NCBI GenBank assembly: GCA_903938815.1
Contig: CAJAES010000007.1
Coordinates: forward strand, 1-64,000
Direction of reading: 5' to 3'
From: an uncultured beta proteobacterium
GTDB taxonomy: Bacteria; Pseudomonadota; Gammaproteobacteria; Burkholderiales; Burkholderiaceae_C
DNA: 64,000 bases
Below the pieces are notes generated by a model. That model searched no databases. It saw only the letters and a list, made by a program, of their open reading frames with translations, and was not told the origin of the DNA. The position numbers and the translations under genes were made by a program. Below, one piece after another: positions 57,332-64,000 of the stretch (position 1 is the first letter of the stretch; the number at the start of each line of letters is the position of its first letter).

Positions 57332-57415
57332 ACGGGGGTCTGTGCGCTTCCCGGCCCCGGGGGGGCCCGGCAGGCCCGGCTGGCCCGATGGCGTGCCAAT
57401 TGCTAGTCCCTCGCC

Positions 57416-59713
57416 ATGAGCGCTGAGCCGACGTCCGAAGTACCGTTGTCCGCCCCCGGCCGCTGGGGGCGAGGCCTGGCCGATGCCGGTGCGGCGGCTT
57501 CCAGCGCTTTGACGCACGCACCCGAGAACGCGGCCTACGGGCTGATGGCGCTCGCGCCGCTGGGCGCTGCCTTCGGGCCGGTGGCGATGGGCCTGGCGCT
57601 GCTGGGCGCCGCAGCGGGTTGCGCGGTCGGGTCCGTCGCAGGTTCAGGGCGTCTCGTGGGCGATGCCGGTGCGGCCCTGGCGCTGCTGACAGCCGGCCTG
57701 GTGGGTGCGCTCGTGGCCCTGGTGCCGCCGGGGCCGGCCGCGCCCTGGCAGGTCCTGGTGCTGGTGGGCCTGGCCATCGCGATGGCCGGCGTGCTGATGG
57801 TGCTGTTCGGCCTGCTGCGCATCGGCGGCCTCGTCAAGTTCACGCCTTATCCCGTGCGCACGGGCCTGTCCACCGGGGTGGGCCTGCTGCTGATCGTCGG
57901 GGCGCTGCCCGCGTTGCTGGGGCATGGTTTCGGCGCAGCCTGGGCGCCCGGGTATGACGTGCTGCCCGCGGCGGCGCTGGTGGCGGCGTGCGCGCTCGGC
58001 ATCACGTGGTGTGCCGAGCGCGCGCACACCCGGATCCCGGCGGTGCTGCTGGGCCTGGCCGCCGCGACGGCGCTCCAGCTGGTGCTGGCGCGAACCGGTT
58101 TCGGCGCGACCCTGGGCCGCACGGTCGGCCACCCGGAACTGCCGGCGGCCTGGTTCGGCGGCGCCCTGCTGGCTGCCGACTGGCCGGCTCTGCTGGCGCG
58201 TCCCGAGATCCTGTCGCTGCTGGGCGGCTTCGCGCTCACCTCGGCCGTGGTGGCGAGTCTCGACACCCTGCTCGCGGCGTCCATCATCGATGGCCGGCTT
58301 CGCCGCTCGCGCAACGCGAACCGTGAACTGGTGGCGCAGGGCCTGGCCAACATGGGCTCGGCGCTCGTCGGCGGCCTGCCTGCGTCGCCCGCCGTGCCGG
58401 CTTCGATGGGGCTGGTTATGCGCCGGCCCGCGCAGCGGCACATCGTGCTGGCCTACGCGGCGGCACTGCTAGCGGTGCTGCTGCTCGGCCCCATGGTCCT
58501 CGGCGCGCTGCCCACCAGCGCGGTCGGCGGCGTGCTGGCCTACCTGGGAGCCTTGATGATGTCGCCCACGCTGTGGGAGACGCCGCGCGACCTGTGGCGC
58601 CTGCGCGGCGGCGCGACGCCGGGTCAGGCCGGCATGGCGGGCCGCTGGCGCGACCTGGCCGCCAACTGGGCGGTGATGGTGGCTGTCGCGCTGGGCGCGC
58701 TGCTGCTGGGGCTCGGCCCGGCCGTGCTGATCGGCGCCACGTTCGCGGTGCTGCTGTTCGTGCGCTCGAACATGCGCGATGTGGTTCGCGGCGTCTGGAG
58801 CGGCGGGCAGCGCCATTCGCTGCGCACGCGGGCCAGCAGTGCGGCCGAGGTGCTGCGCCGCGAGGGCGACCGCATCGCGGTGCTGGAACTCGACGGCCCC
58901 TTGTTCTTCGGGACCGCCGATGCGCTGCGCGCCCGGCTGGAAAGCTTGCCGCCGCGTGTCGAGACGGTCATCCTCGATCTGCACCAGATCAGCGAGATCG
59001 ATGTCACGGCGGCTCGCATCCTGAGCGAGATCGCAGAGGACTGGGCCCGCATGGGCAAGCGGCTCGTGTTCGCCGAGTGGCCGTCAGAGGACCCTCGGCG
59101 CGGCCTGATGGCCTCGGTGGCCGGGCCCGCCGCCGCCGCTCTGCTGCGTTTCGAGGAGACGACCGACCTCGCGCTGGAGCAGGCCGAGGAAGCCCTGCTG
59201 GTCGGCCTGGCCGCCGAGGACGCGAGCGGCGAGCCGCTGCGTCTTGCCGACACCATGCTGGCCCGCGGCCTGTCGGCCGACGAACTGGCCCTGCTGACGG
59301 CCGGGATGACGGTGCACGAGTTCGCGCGCGGCGCGGTCATGTTCCGCGCGGGCGAGCCCGGCGACCGTCTCTACATCAGCCTGAAGGGCGAGATCGGCCT
59401 GCGGGTGCCGGGCACCACGCGGCGGCTGGCCTCGTTCGCGCCGGGCGTGACCATCGGCGAGATGGCCGTGCTGGCCGGTGCGGCGCGCTCGGCCGAGGCC
59501 GTTGCCGAGACCGACGTCCTGGCGCTCGGCATGTCCGTGGCGGCTTTCGATCGCCTGATGCAATCGCACCCGGCGCTGGCCGCGCGAATCCTCGGCAACA
59601 TCGCGCTGCACCTGGGCGACCGGCTGCGCCACGTCACGACCGACCTCGCCGGCTGGGTGAGCCGGTCGGGCTCAGGGCCTCAGGGCGCCGGCAGTTCGTC
59701 GATCGGAGTCTGA
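57416..59713 (+). CDS. SulP/SLC26-type anion transporter with STAS and cyclic-nucleotide domains
   Basis: A 765-residue inner-membrane protein. About 14 hydrophobic helices (40-460) form a SulP-like transporter; the SLC26-type segment GGLPASPAVPASMGLV is seen. A STAS domain follows at about 483-595 (VILDLHQISEIDVTAARIL). The C-terminus is a cNMP-binding domain (about 620-745: MFRAGEPGDRLYISLKGEIG and GEMAVLAGAARSAEAV with Gly-Glu and Arg-Ser). So transport may be gated by cAMP or cGMP. The substrate is unknown (bicarbonate, sulfate or organic anions). Its end overlaps the convergent membrane-protein gene by 34 bp. Confidence 0.88.
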   Translation: MSAEPTSEVPLSAPGRWGRGLADAGAAASSALTHAPENAAYGLMALAPLGAAFGPVAMGLALLGAAAGCAVGSVAGSGRLVGDAGAALALLTAGLVGALVALVPPGPAAPWQVLVLVGLAIAMAGVLMVLFGLLRIGGLVKFTPYPVRTGLSTGVGLLLIVGALPALLGHGFGAAWAPGYDVLPAAALVAACALGITWCAERAHTRIPAVLLGLAAATALQLVLARTGFGATLGRTVGHPELPAAWFGGALLAADWPALLARPEILSLLGGFALTSAVVASLDTLLAASIIDGRLRRSRNANRELVAQGLANMGSALVGGLPASPAVPASMGLVMRRPAQRHIVLAYAAALLAVLLLGPMVLGALPTSAVGGVLAYLGALMMSPTLWETPRDLWRLRGGATPGQAGMAGRWRDLAANWAVMVAVALGALLLGLGPAVLIGATFAVLLFVRSNMRDVVRGVWSGGQRHSLRTRASSAAEVLRREGDRIAVLELDGPLFFGTADALRARLESLPPRVETVILDLHQISEIDVTAARILSEIAEDWARMGKRLVFAEWPSEDPRRGLMASVAGPAAAALLRFEETTDLALEQAEEALLVGLAAEDASGEPLRLADTMLARGLSADELALLTAGMTVHEFARGAVMFRAGEPGDRLYISLKGEIGLRVPGTTRRLASFAPGVTIGEMAVLAGAARSAEAVAETDVLALGMSVAAFDRLMQSHPALAARILGNIALHLGDRLRHVTTDLAGWVSRSGSGPQGAGSSSIGV

Positions 59714-60492
59714 CCGAAGCTGTCGTTGAAGGTGAAGATCAGCGAGACGTAGAACACGGTCGAGAACATCAGCAAGGCCGGCATGGCCACCAACAAGGCC
59801 AGTTCAGGTGCGCCGAACAGGCCGAGCAGCAGTGCCGACACCATGACGAACACGGCCACCAGGCCGGCCAGCGCCAGGCCGTAGACCAGGAAGGCGCCCT
59901 TGGCCCGCCAGACGGCCAGCGTGCTGGAGAACAGCGACTGCGCCACCCCCTGGCCGCCCCAGTACACCAGCGCAGGCGCGTGCCAGAAGGGCACCGACAG
60001 CAGCGCCGCGCCGACGAAGCCGACCACGGTGCCCACGAAGACGCCGCGTTCGGCCGCCAGCGCGTCGATCTCCTCGGGCTTCGGATTGCCGGAGGACAGC
60101 AGGATCTGGAGCTCGACAAGCTTGCCGTCCGACACCCAGTTGCAGAAGGCCAGCAGCCCGATGGCGCCCAGGCCGTAGAGCGCGCACAGGGTCAGCAGCG
60201 CCTTGCGCCGCACGGGGTCACCGCGCAGGGGCTCGAAGAACTGCCCCGGCTGCACCGGGTCGCCGCGCAGGGCCGCCAGCGAGGCGACCATGAAGCCGAG
60301 CGACAGCAGCGGCAGCATCATCATCTGCAGCACGCCGCCGATGTACGGCACGAACATCGACAGCAGGGCCGCGAACAGGAAGGCCGCGAACAGGCCGCTG
60401 AAGGCCAGCGGCCTGCGCCCGAAGAGCCGGAAGGCCTCCCGGACCCAGATGGCGCCGCGGGACGCGGCAGGGGTCTTCAGTGACAGGGCCAT
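59680..60492 (-). CDS. BPSS1780 family membrane protein
   Basis: A 270-residue membrane protein with about five to six hydrophobic helices (for example LLSMFVPYIGGVLQMMMLPLLSLGFMVASLAAL). It begins MALSLKTPAASRGAIWVREAFRLFGRRPLAF, matching the BPSS1780 family found in Burkholderiales, of unknown role. An upstream in-frame ATG would add 28 residues lying in thrB's tail, so I prefer this start. The 3' end overlaps the SulP fusion gene. It may be cotranscribed with thrB, which ends 8 bp upstream. Confidence 0.8.
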   Translation of the reverse strand: MALSLKTPAASRGAIWVREAFRLFGRRPLAFSGLFAAFLFAALLSMFVPYIGGVLQMMMLPLLSLGFMVASLAALRGDPVQPGQFFEPLRGDPVRRKALLTLCALYGLGAIGLLAFCNWVSDGKLVELQILLSSGNPKPEEIDALAAERGVFVGTVVGFVGAALLSVPFWHAPALVYWGGQGVAQSLFSSTLAVWRAKGAFLVYGLALAGLVAVFVMVSALLLGLFGAPELALLVAMPALLMFSTVFYVSLIFTFNDSFGQTPIDELPAP

Positions 60493-60499
60493 GGATGGG

Positions 60500-61477
60500 T
60501 CAGGACAGGGGTGCCGGAGGATGCCAGGGGGTGGCGATGTGCTCGCGCAGGACGCGCTCGAAATGGGTCGGATCATGCGCCTTCAGCATCGCGGCCTCGC
60601 GTGGCAGATGAAGATCCCACAGGCGCGACAACCAGAAGCGCAGCGCGGCCGCGCGCATCAGGGAAGGCATCAGCCGGTGCTCCGAGGCGGTGAGCGGGCG
60701 CACGGCAGCGTACGCGTCGACGAAGGCGGCGGCCCGGGCCTCGTCGAGGCGGCCACTGTCCAGATCGGTGCACCAGTCGTTCAGGCACACGGCGATGTCG
60801 AAGGCGAGGGTGTCGGTGCCGGCGAAGAAGAAGTCCAGGAAGCCGGTGAGCTTCTCGTGGCCGGGCAGGCCGTCGAACATGACGTTGTCGCGGAACAGGT
60901 CGGCGTGGATGGGCCCGCGCGGCAGCGCCCGGCCCGCCGCCGAGCCCAGGACGGTCTGCTGGAATGCGAGTTCCTCGCGCAGCAGGGCGGCGCAGCCGGC
61001 GTCCAGGAAGGGCAGCACCACGGGCACGGTCTCGGCCCACCACGGCAGGCCGCGCAGGTGCGGCTGCTCGCGGTCGAAGGATGCCCCGGCCAGGTGCATG
61101 CGGGCCAGCATGGCGCCCACCTGTCGGCAGTGGTGCTCGTCGGGGGCCAGGCGGTGGCTGCCCTGCAGGCGTGTCAGCAGGGCGGCGGGCTTGCCCTGCA
61201 GGCTGAAGAGCAGTTCGCCGCCGGCGTCGGCCTGCGGGTCTGGCACCGGGATGCCTGCGCCCGCCAGATGCTTCATCAGCCAGAGGTAGTAGGGCAGCTG
61301 CTCGGCCGTGAGGCGCTCGAAGACGGTGAGCACGAAGCGGCCCAGGGTGGTGTCCACGAACCAGTTGCTGTTCTCGATGCCGGCGCGGATGCCCTCGAAG
61401 GCGGTCAGTTCGCCCAGGCCGAGGCGCGCGACGAGCGCGCGCACTTCGCCATCGTCCACGACGGTGTAGACGGCCAT
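60500..61477 (-). CDS. thrB: Homoserine kinase
   Basis: A 325-residue kinase of the aminoglycoside phosphotransferase fold, making O-phosphohomoserine for threonine. It begins MAVYTVVDDGEVRALVARLGLGEL and has FEGIRAGIENSNWFVDT, the ATP-binding lysine-free pattern of this ThrB type, the catalytic IHADLFRDNVMFDG and the FLDFFFAG metal motif. This betaproteobacterial type is unlike the GHMP kinase of E. coli. It is followed by the BPSS1780-type gene and preceded by the DUF2782 gene. Confidence 0.94.
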   Translation of the reverse strand: MAVYTVVDDGEVRALVARLGLGELTAFEGIRAGIENSNWFVDTTLGRFVLTVFERLTAEQLPYYLWLMKHLAGAGIPVPDPQADAGGELLFSLQGKPAALLTRLQGSHRLAPDEHHCRQVGAMLARMHLAGASFDREQPHLRGLPWWAETVPVVLPFLDAGCAALLREELAFQQTVLGSAAGRALPRGPIHADLFRDNVMFDGLPGHEKLTGFLDFFFAGTDTLAFDIAVCLNDWCTDLDSGRLDEARAAAFVDAYAAVRPLTASEHRLMPSLMRAAALRFWLSRLWDLHLPREAAMLKAHDPTHFERVLREHIATPWHPPAPLS

Positions 61478-61484
61478 CGCGGCC

Positions 61485-61757
61485 TCAGAAGCTGAACAGG
61501 CGCCAGACGCGCTGGCCGGCGGCCCGGCGGTCCTGGGCCGAATCGCGGCCAGGTTCCGCCGGCAGGATCTCGTATTCGCGCACGCCCTCGCCCTTGGGCT
61601 TGACGACGATGCGCTGGTTGACGCCGCGTACGCGCAACTCCTCGATGCGGACGCTGTCGTCTTCCAGGACTTGGCGCTGCACTGCGGGCTCGGGGGCCGC
61701 CATGGCGGCAGCCGCGGCGAAAAGCAGCGGCAGGGCGGCGGCGCGGAGGCGGATCAT
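61485..61757 (-). CDS. DUF2782 family exported protein
   Basis: A 90-residue protein with a signal peptide (1-22, ending A-M-A-A). The mature part EELRVRGVNQRIVVKPKGEGVREYEIL matches the DUF2782 domain, found in this polA/thrB position in betaproteobacteria. It is divergent from polA, with 35 bp between the starts, and ends 7 bp before thrB. The role is unknown. Confidence 0.85.
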   Translation of the reverse strand: MIRLRAAALPLLFAAAAAMAAPEPAVQRQVLEDDSVRIEELRVRGVNQRIVVKPKGEGVREYEILPAEPGRDSAQDRRAAGQRVWRLFSF

Positions 61758-61792
61758 GAAGACAATTCTACGGGCCGCGCCACAATGACCGG

Positions 61793-64000
61793 ATGGACGC
61801 ACCCCTGATGCTGCTGGTCGACGGTTCCAGCTACCTGTACCGGGCCTACCACGCGCTGCCCGACCTGCGCTCGGCCGACGGCTTCCCCACGGGCGCCATC
61901 CACGGCGTGGTGGCGATGATGAAGCGCCTGCGCGAGCAGTACCCGGCCGAGCATGCCGCCTGCGTCTTCGACGCCAAGGGCCCGACCTTCCGCGACGCCT
62001 GGTACGCCGAGTACAAGGCACAGCGCGCCCCGATGCCCGAAGACCTGGCGCGCCAGATCGAGCCCATCCACGAGGCCGTGCGCCTGCTCGGCTGGCCGGT
62101 GCTGGAAGTCCCGGGCATCGAGGCCGACGACGCCATCGGCACGCTGGCCCGCGCCGCCGCCGCGAGCGGCCACCGCGTCGTCATCTCCACCGGCGACAAG
62201 GACCTGGCCCAACTGGTGACGCCGCAGATCACGCTCGTGAACACCATGAGCAACGAGACGCTGGACGTGGCCGGCGTGCAGGCCAAGTTCGGCGTGCCGC
62301 CGGATCGCATCGTCGACTACCTCACGCTCGTCGGCGATACCGTGGATAACGTGCCCGGCGTCGAGAAGGTGGGCCCGAAGACCGCCGCGAAGTGGATCGC
62401 CGAGCACGGCTCGCTGGATGGCGTGGTGGGTGCCGCCGATAGCATCAAGGGTGTGGCGGGCGAGAACCTGCGCAAGGCGCTGGACTGGCTGCCCACCGGC
62501 CGCCGGCTCATCACCGTGGTGACCGACTGCGACCTGGACGGCCACGTGCCCGGCTGGCCGGCGCTGGAAGGCCTGGCCCTCAAGCCCGTGCACCAGGAGG
62601 GTCTGCTCGACTTCTTCGTGCGCTATGGTTTCAAGAGCTGGAAGCGCGACCTCGAGAACGACCTCGGTGTTGCGGCCCAGCCTGCAGCCGCTCCCGCTTC
62701 CGCCGCCGCCGCACGCCCCCAGGTCCACCTGGCGCGCGAGTACGAGACGATCACCGACCGCGCCCGCCTTCAGGCCTGGATCGACCGCCTGATGGCCGCG
62801 GACATCTCGGCGGTGGACACCGAGACCGATTCGCTCGACCCGATGGCCGCGCGGATCGTCGGCATCTCGTTCGCTGTCGAGCCCGGCCGCGCCGCCTACG
62901 TTCCGCTGGCCCATGCCGGCCCCGACGCGCCCGACCAGCTTCCAATGGCCGAAGTGCTGGCCGCGCTGAAGCCGTGGCTGGAGGACGACACCCGCCCCAA
63001 GCTCGGCCAGAATCTGAAATACGACCTGCACGTGCTGGCCAACCACGGCATCCACATGCGCGGCGTGGCGCACGACACCATGCTGCAGAGCTACGTGCTG
63101 GAGGCCCACCTGGGGCACAGCCTGGAAAAGCTCGCCGAGCGCCACCTGGGCCGCAAGGGCCTGAGCTACGAGGACCTCTGCGGCAAGGGCGCGCACCAGA
63201 TTCCGTTCGCCCAGGTTGACGTGGCCCGGGCCACCGAGTATTCCGGCGAGGACAGCGAGATGGCGCTGCAGGTGCACCAGACCCTGTGGCCGCAGTTGCA
63301 GGCCGAAGGCCGGCTGGCCGAGGTGTACCAGCGCATCGAGATGCCCGCCATGCGCATCCTGCAGCGCATCGAGCGCCAGGGCGTGCTGATCGACGCCGGC
63401 GTGCTGGCCGCGCAGAGCCGCGCGCTGGGCGAGCGCATGGTGGCGCTCGAGCAGGAGGCCTACGCGATCGCCGGGCAGCCCTTCAACATGGGCTCGCCCA
63501 AGCAGATCGGCGAGATCCTCTTCGGCAAGCTCGGCCTGCCGGTGAAGAAGAAGACAGCCAGCGGCGCCCCGTCCACCGACGAGGAAGTGCTGCAGGAACT
63601 GGCCGCCGACTACCCGCTGCCGGCCCGCATCCTCGACCACCGCAGCCTGGCCAAGCTGAAGGGCACCTACACGGACAAGCTGCCGCTGATGGTGAACCCG
63701 CACACCGGCCGTGTGCACACCAACTACGCGCAGGCCGTGGCCGTGACGGGCCGGCTGGCCAGCAACGAGCCCAACCTGCAGAACATTCCCATCCGCACGG
63801 CCGAGGGCCGCCGCGTGCGCGAGGCCTTCATCGCGCCGCCGGGCCACGTGATTCTTTCGGCCGACTACAGCCAGATCGAGCTGCGTATCATGGCCCACAT
63901 CAGCGAGGACCCGGGCCTGCTGCGGGCCTTCGCCGAGGGTATCGACGTGCACCGCGCCACCGCGAGCGAGGTCTTCAACGTGCCGCTCGCCGACGTCAGT
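61793..64000 (+). CDS. polA: DNA polymerase I (partial, cut by window end)
   Basis: The first 736 codons of DNA polymerase I; about 190 codons are missing on the right. Residues 1-300 form the 5'-3' exonuclease (LVDGSSYLYRAYHALPDL, GIEADDAIGTLAR, STGDKDLAQLV). The 3'-5' exonuclease keeps its metal residues (DTETDSLDP, NLKYDLHVL and the Y-x3-D of YSGED), so proofreading should be active. The polymerase domain reaches motif A, LSADYSQIELRIM, before the edge. The ATG beginning MDAPLMLLVDG follows a CACAAT box by six nucleotides. Confidence 0.97.
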   Translation, partial: MDAPLMLLVDGSSYLYRAYHALPDLRSADGFPTGAIHGVVAMMKRLREQYPAEHAACVFDAKGPTFRDAWYAEYKAQRAPMPEDLARQIEPIHEAVRLLGWPVLEVPGIEADDAIGTLARAAAASGHRVVISTGDKDLAQLVTPQITLVNTMSNETLDVAGVQAKFGVPPDRIVDYLTLVGDTVDNVPGVEKVGPKTAAKWIAEHGSLDGVVGAADSIKGVAGENLRKALDWLPTGRRLITVVTDCDLDGHVPGWPALEGLALKPVHQEGLLDFFVRYGFKSWKRDLENDLGVAAQPAAAPASAAAARPQVHLAREYETITDRARLQAWIDRLMAADISAVDTETDSLDPMAARIVGISFAVEPGRAAYVPLAHAGPDAPDQLPMAEVLAALKPWLEDDTRPKLGQNLKYDLHVLANHGIHMRGVAHDTMLQSYVLEAHLGHSLEKLAERHLGRKGLSYEDLCGKGAHQIPFAQVDVARATEYSGEDSEMALQVHQTLWPQLQAEGRLAEVYQRIEMPAMRILQRIERQGVLIDAGVLAAQSRALGERMVALEQEAYAIAGQPFNMGSPKQIGEILFGKLGLPVKKKTASGAPSTDEEVLQELAADYPLPARILDHRSLAKLKGTYTDKLPLMVNPHTGRVHTNYAQAVAVTGRLASNEPNLQNIPIRTAEGRRVREAFIAPPGHVILSADYSQIELRIMAHISEDPGLLRAFAEGIDVHRATASEVFNVPLADVS

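Overview
The window is a piece of a high-GC chromosome from a betaproteobacterium, most likely order Burkholderiales and near the Comamonadaceae/Sphaerotilaceae. The evidence is gene order and family content: ftsK-lolA-rarA, the polA / DUF2782 / thrB neighbourhood, a trpS with a long insertion, a DUF3717-DUF1289 protein, a BPSS1780-type membrane protein, a Bug-type receptor, and two Liv-type ABC importers. No phage, plasmid, insertion sequence or CRISPR array was found. Sequence motifs were read by eye; family assignments come from recognised motifs and remembered family features, not from database searches.

Layout. 1-650 is gene-poor and holds two intrinsic terminators. 648-4245 carries envelope or exported proteins: an outer-membrane barrel, a lipoprotein resembling polysaccharide lyases, and small exported proteins. 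4376-9404 holds an OmpR-type two-component pair, a MATE exporter with a DUF3717-DUF1289 protein, and a diguanylate cyclase. 9458-21513 is mostly housekeeping: carboxylesterase-trpS, purN, an rsmB-type methyltransferase, a fatty acid desaturase, rpmB-rpmG, trxB, a Crp-family regulator, and ftsK-lolA-rarA.

21701-37433 is the main accessory block. A livHMGF set without a binding protein is followed by a TetR regulator divergent from a tightly coupled catabolic run: aryl-CoA ligase of feruloyl-CoA synthase type, crotonase, thiolase, SDR dehydrogenase, hydroxybenzoyl-CoA-type thioesterase, a second complete Liv importer with a fused permease-ATPase, and a large acyl-CoA dehydrogenase. Together they read as uptake and CoA-dependent beta-oxidation of a phenylpropanoid-like acid to a benzoate and acetyl-CoA. 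A perfect 16-bp palindrome next to the ligase start is the candidate TetR operator.

37517-45818 holds an outer-membrane protein, an orphan Bug receptor coupled to a 2Fe-2S flavoreductase, an epimerase-like protein, a rhomboid protease, tRNA-Leu(CAA), cysM-NUDIX-tusA, galU, and a D-2-hydroxyacid dehydrogenase homologue that has lost its catalytic residues. 45772-64000 holds valS, an S41 protease lipoprotein, a small protein plus a large BTAD/ATPase regulator, guaC with a terminator just ahead of its start, uvrD, a SulP-STAS-cyclic-nucleotide fusion transporter, a BPSS1780-type membrane protein, thrB, a DUF2782 protein, and polA, which runs off the right edge.
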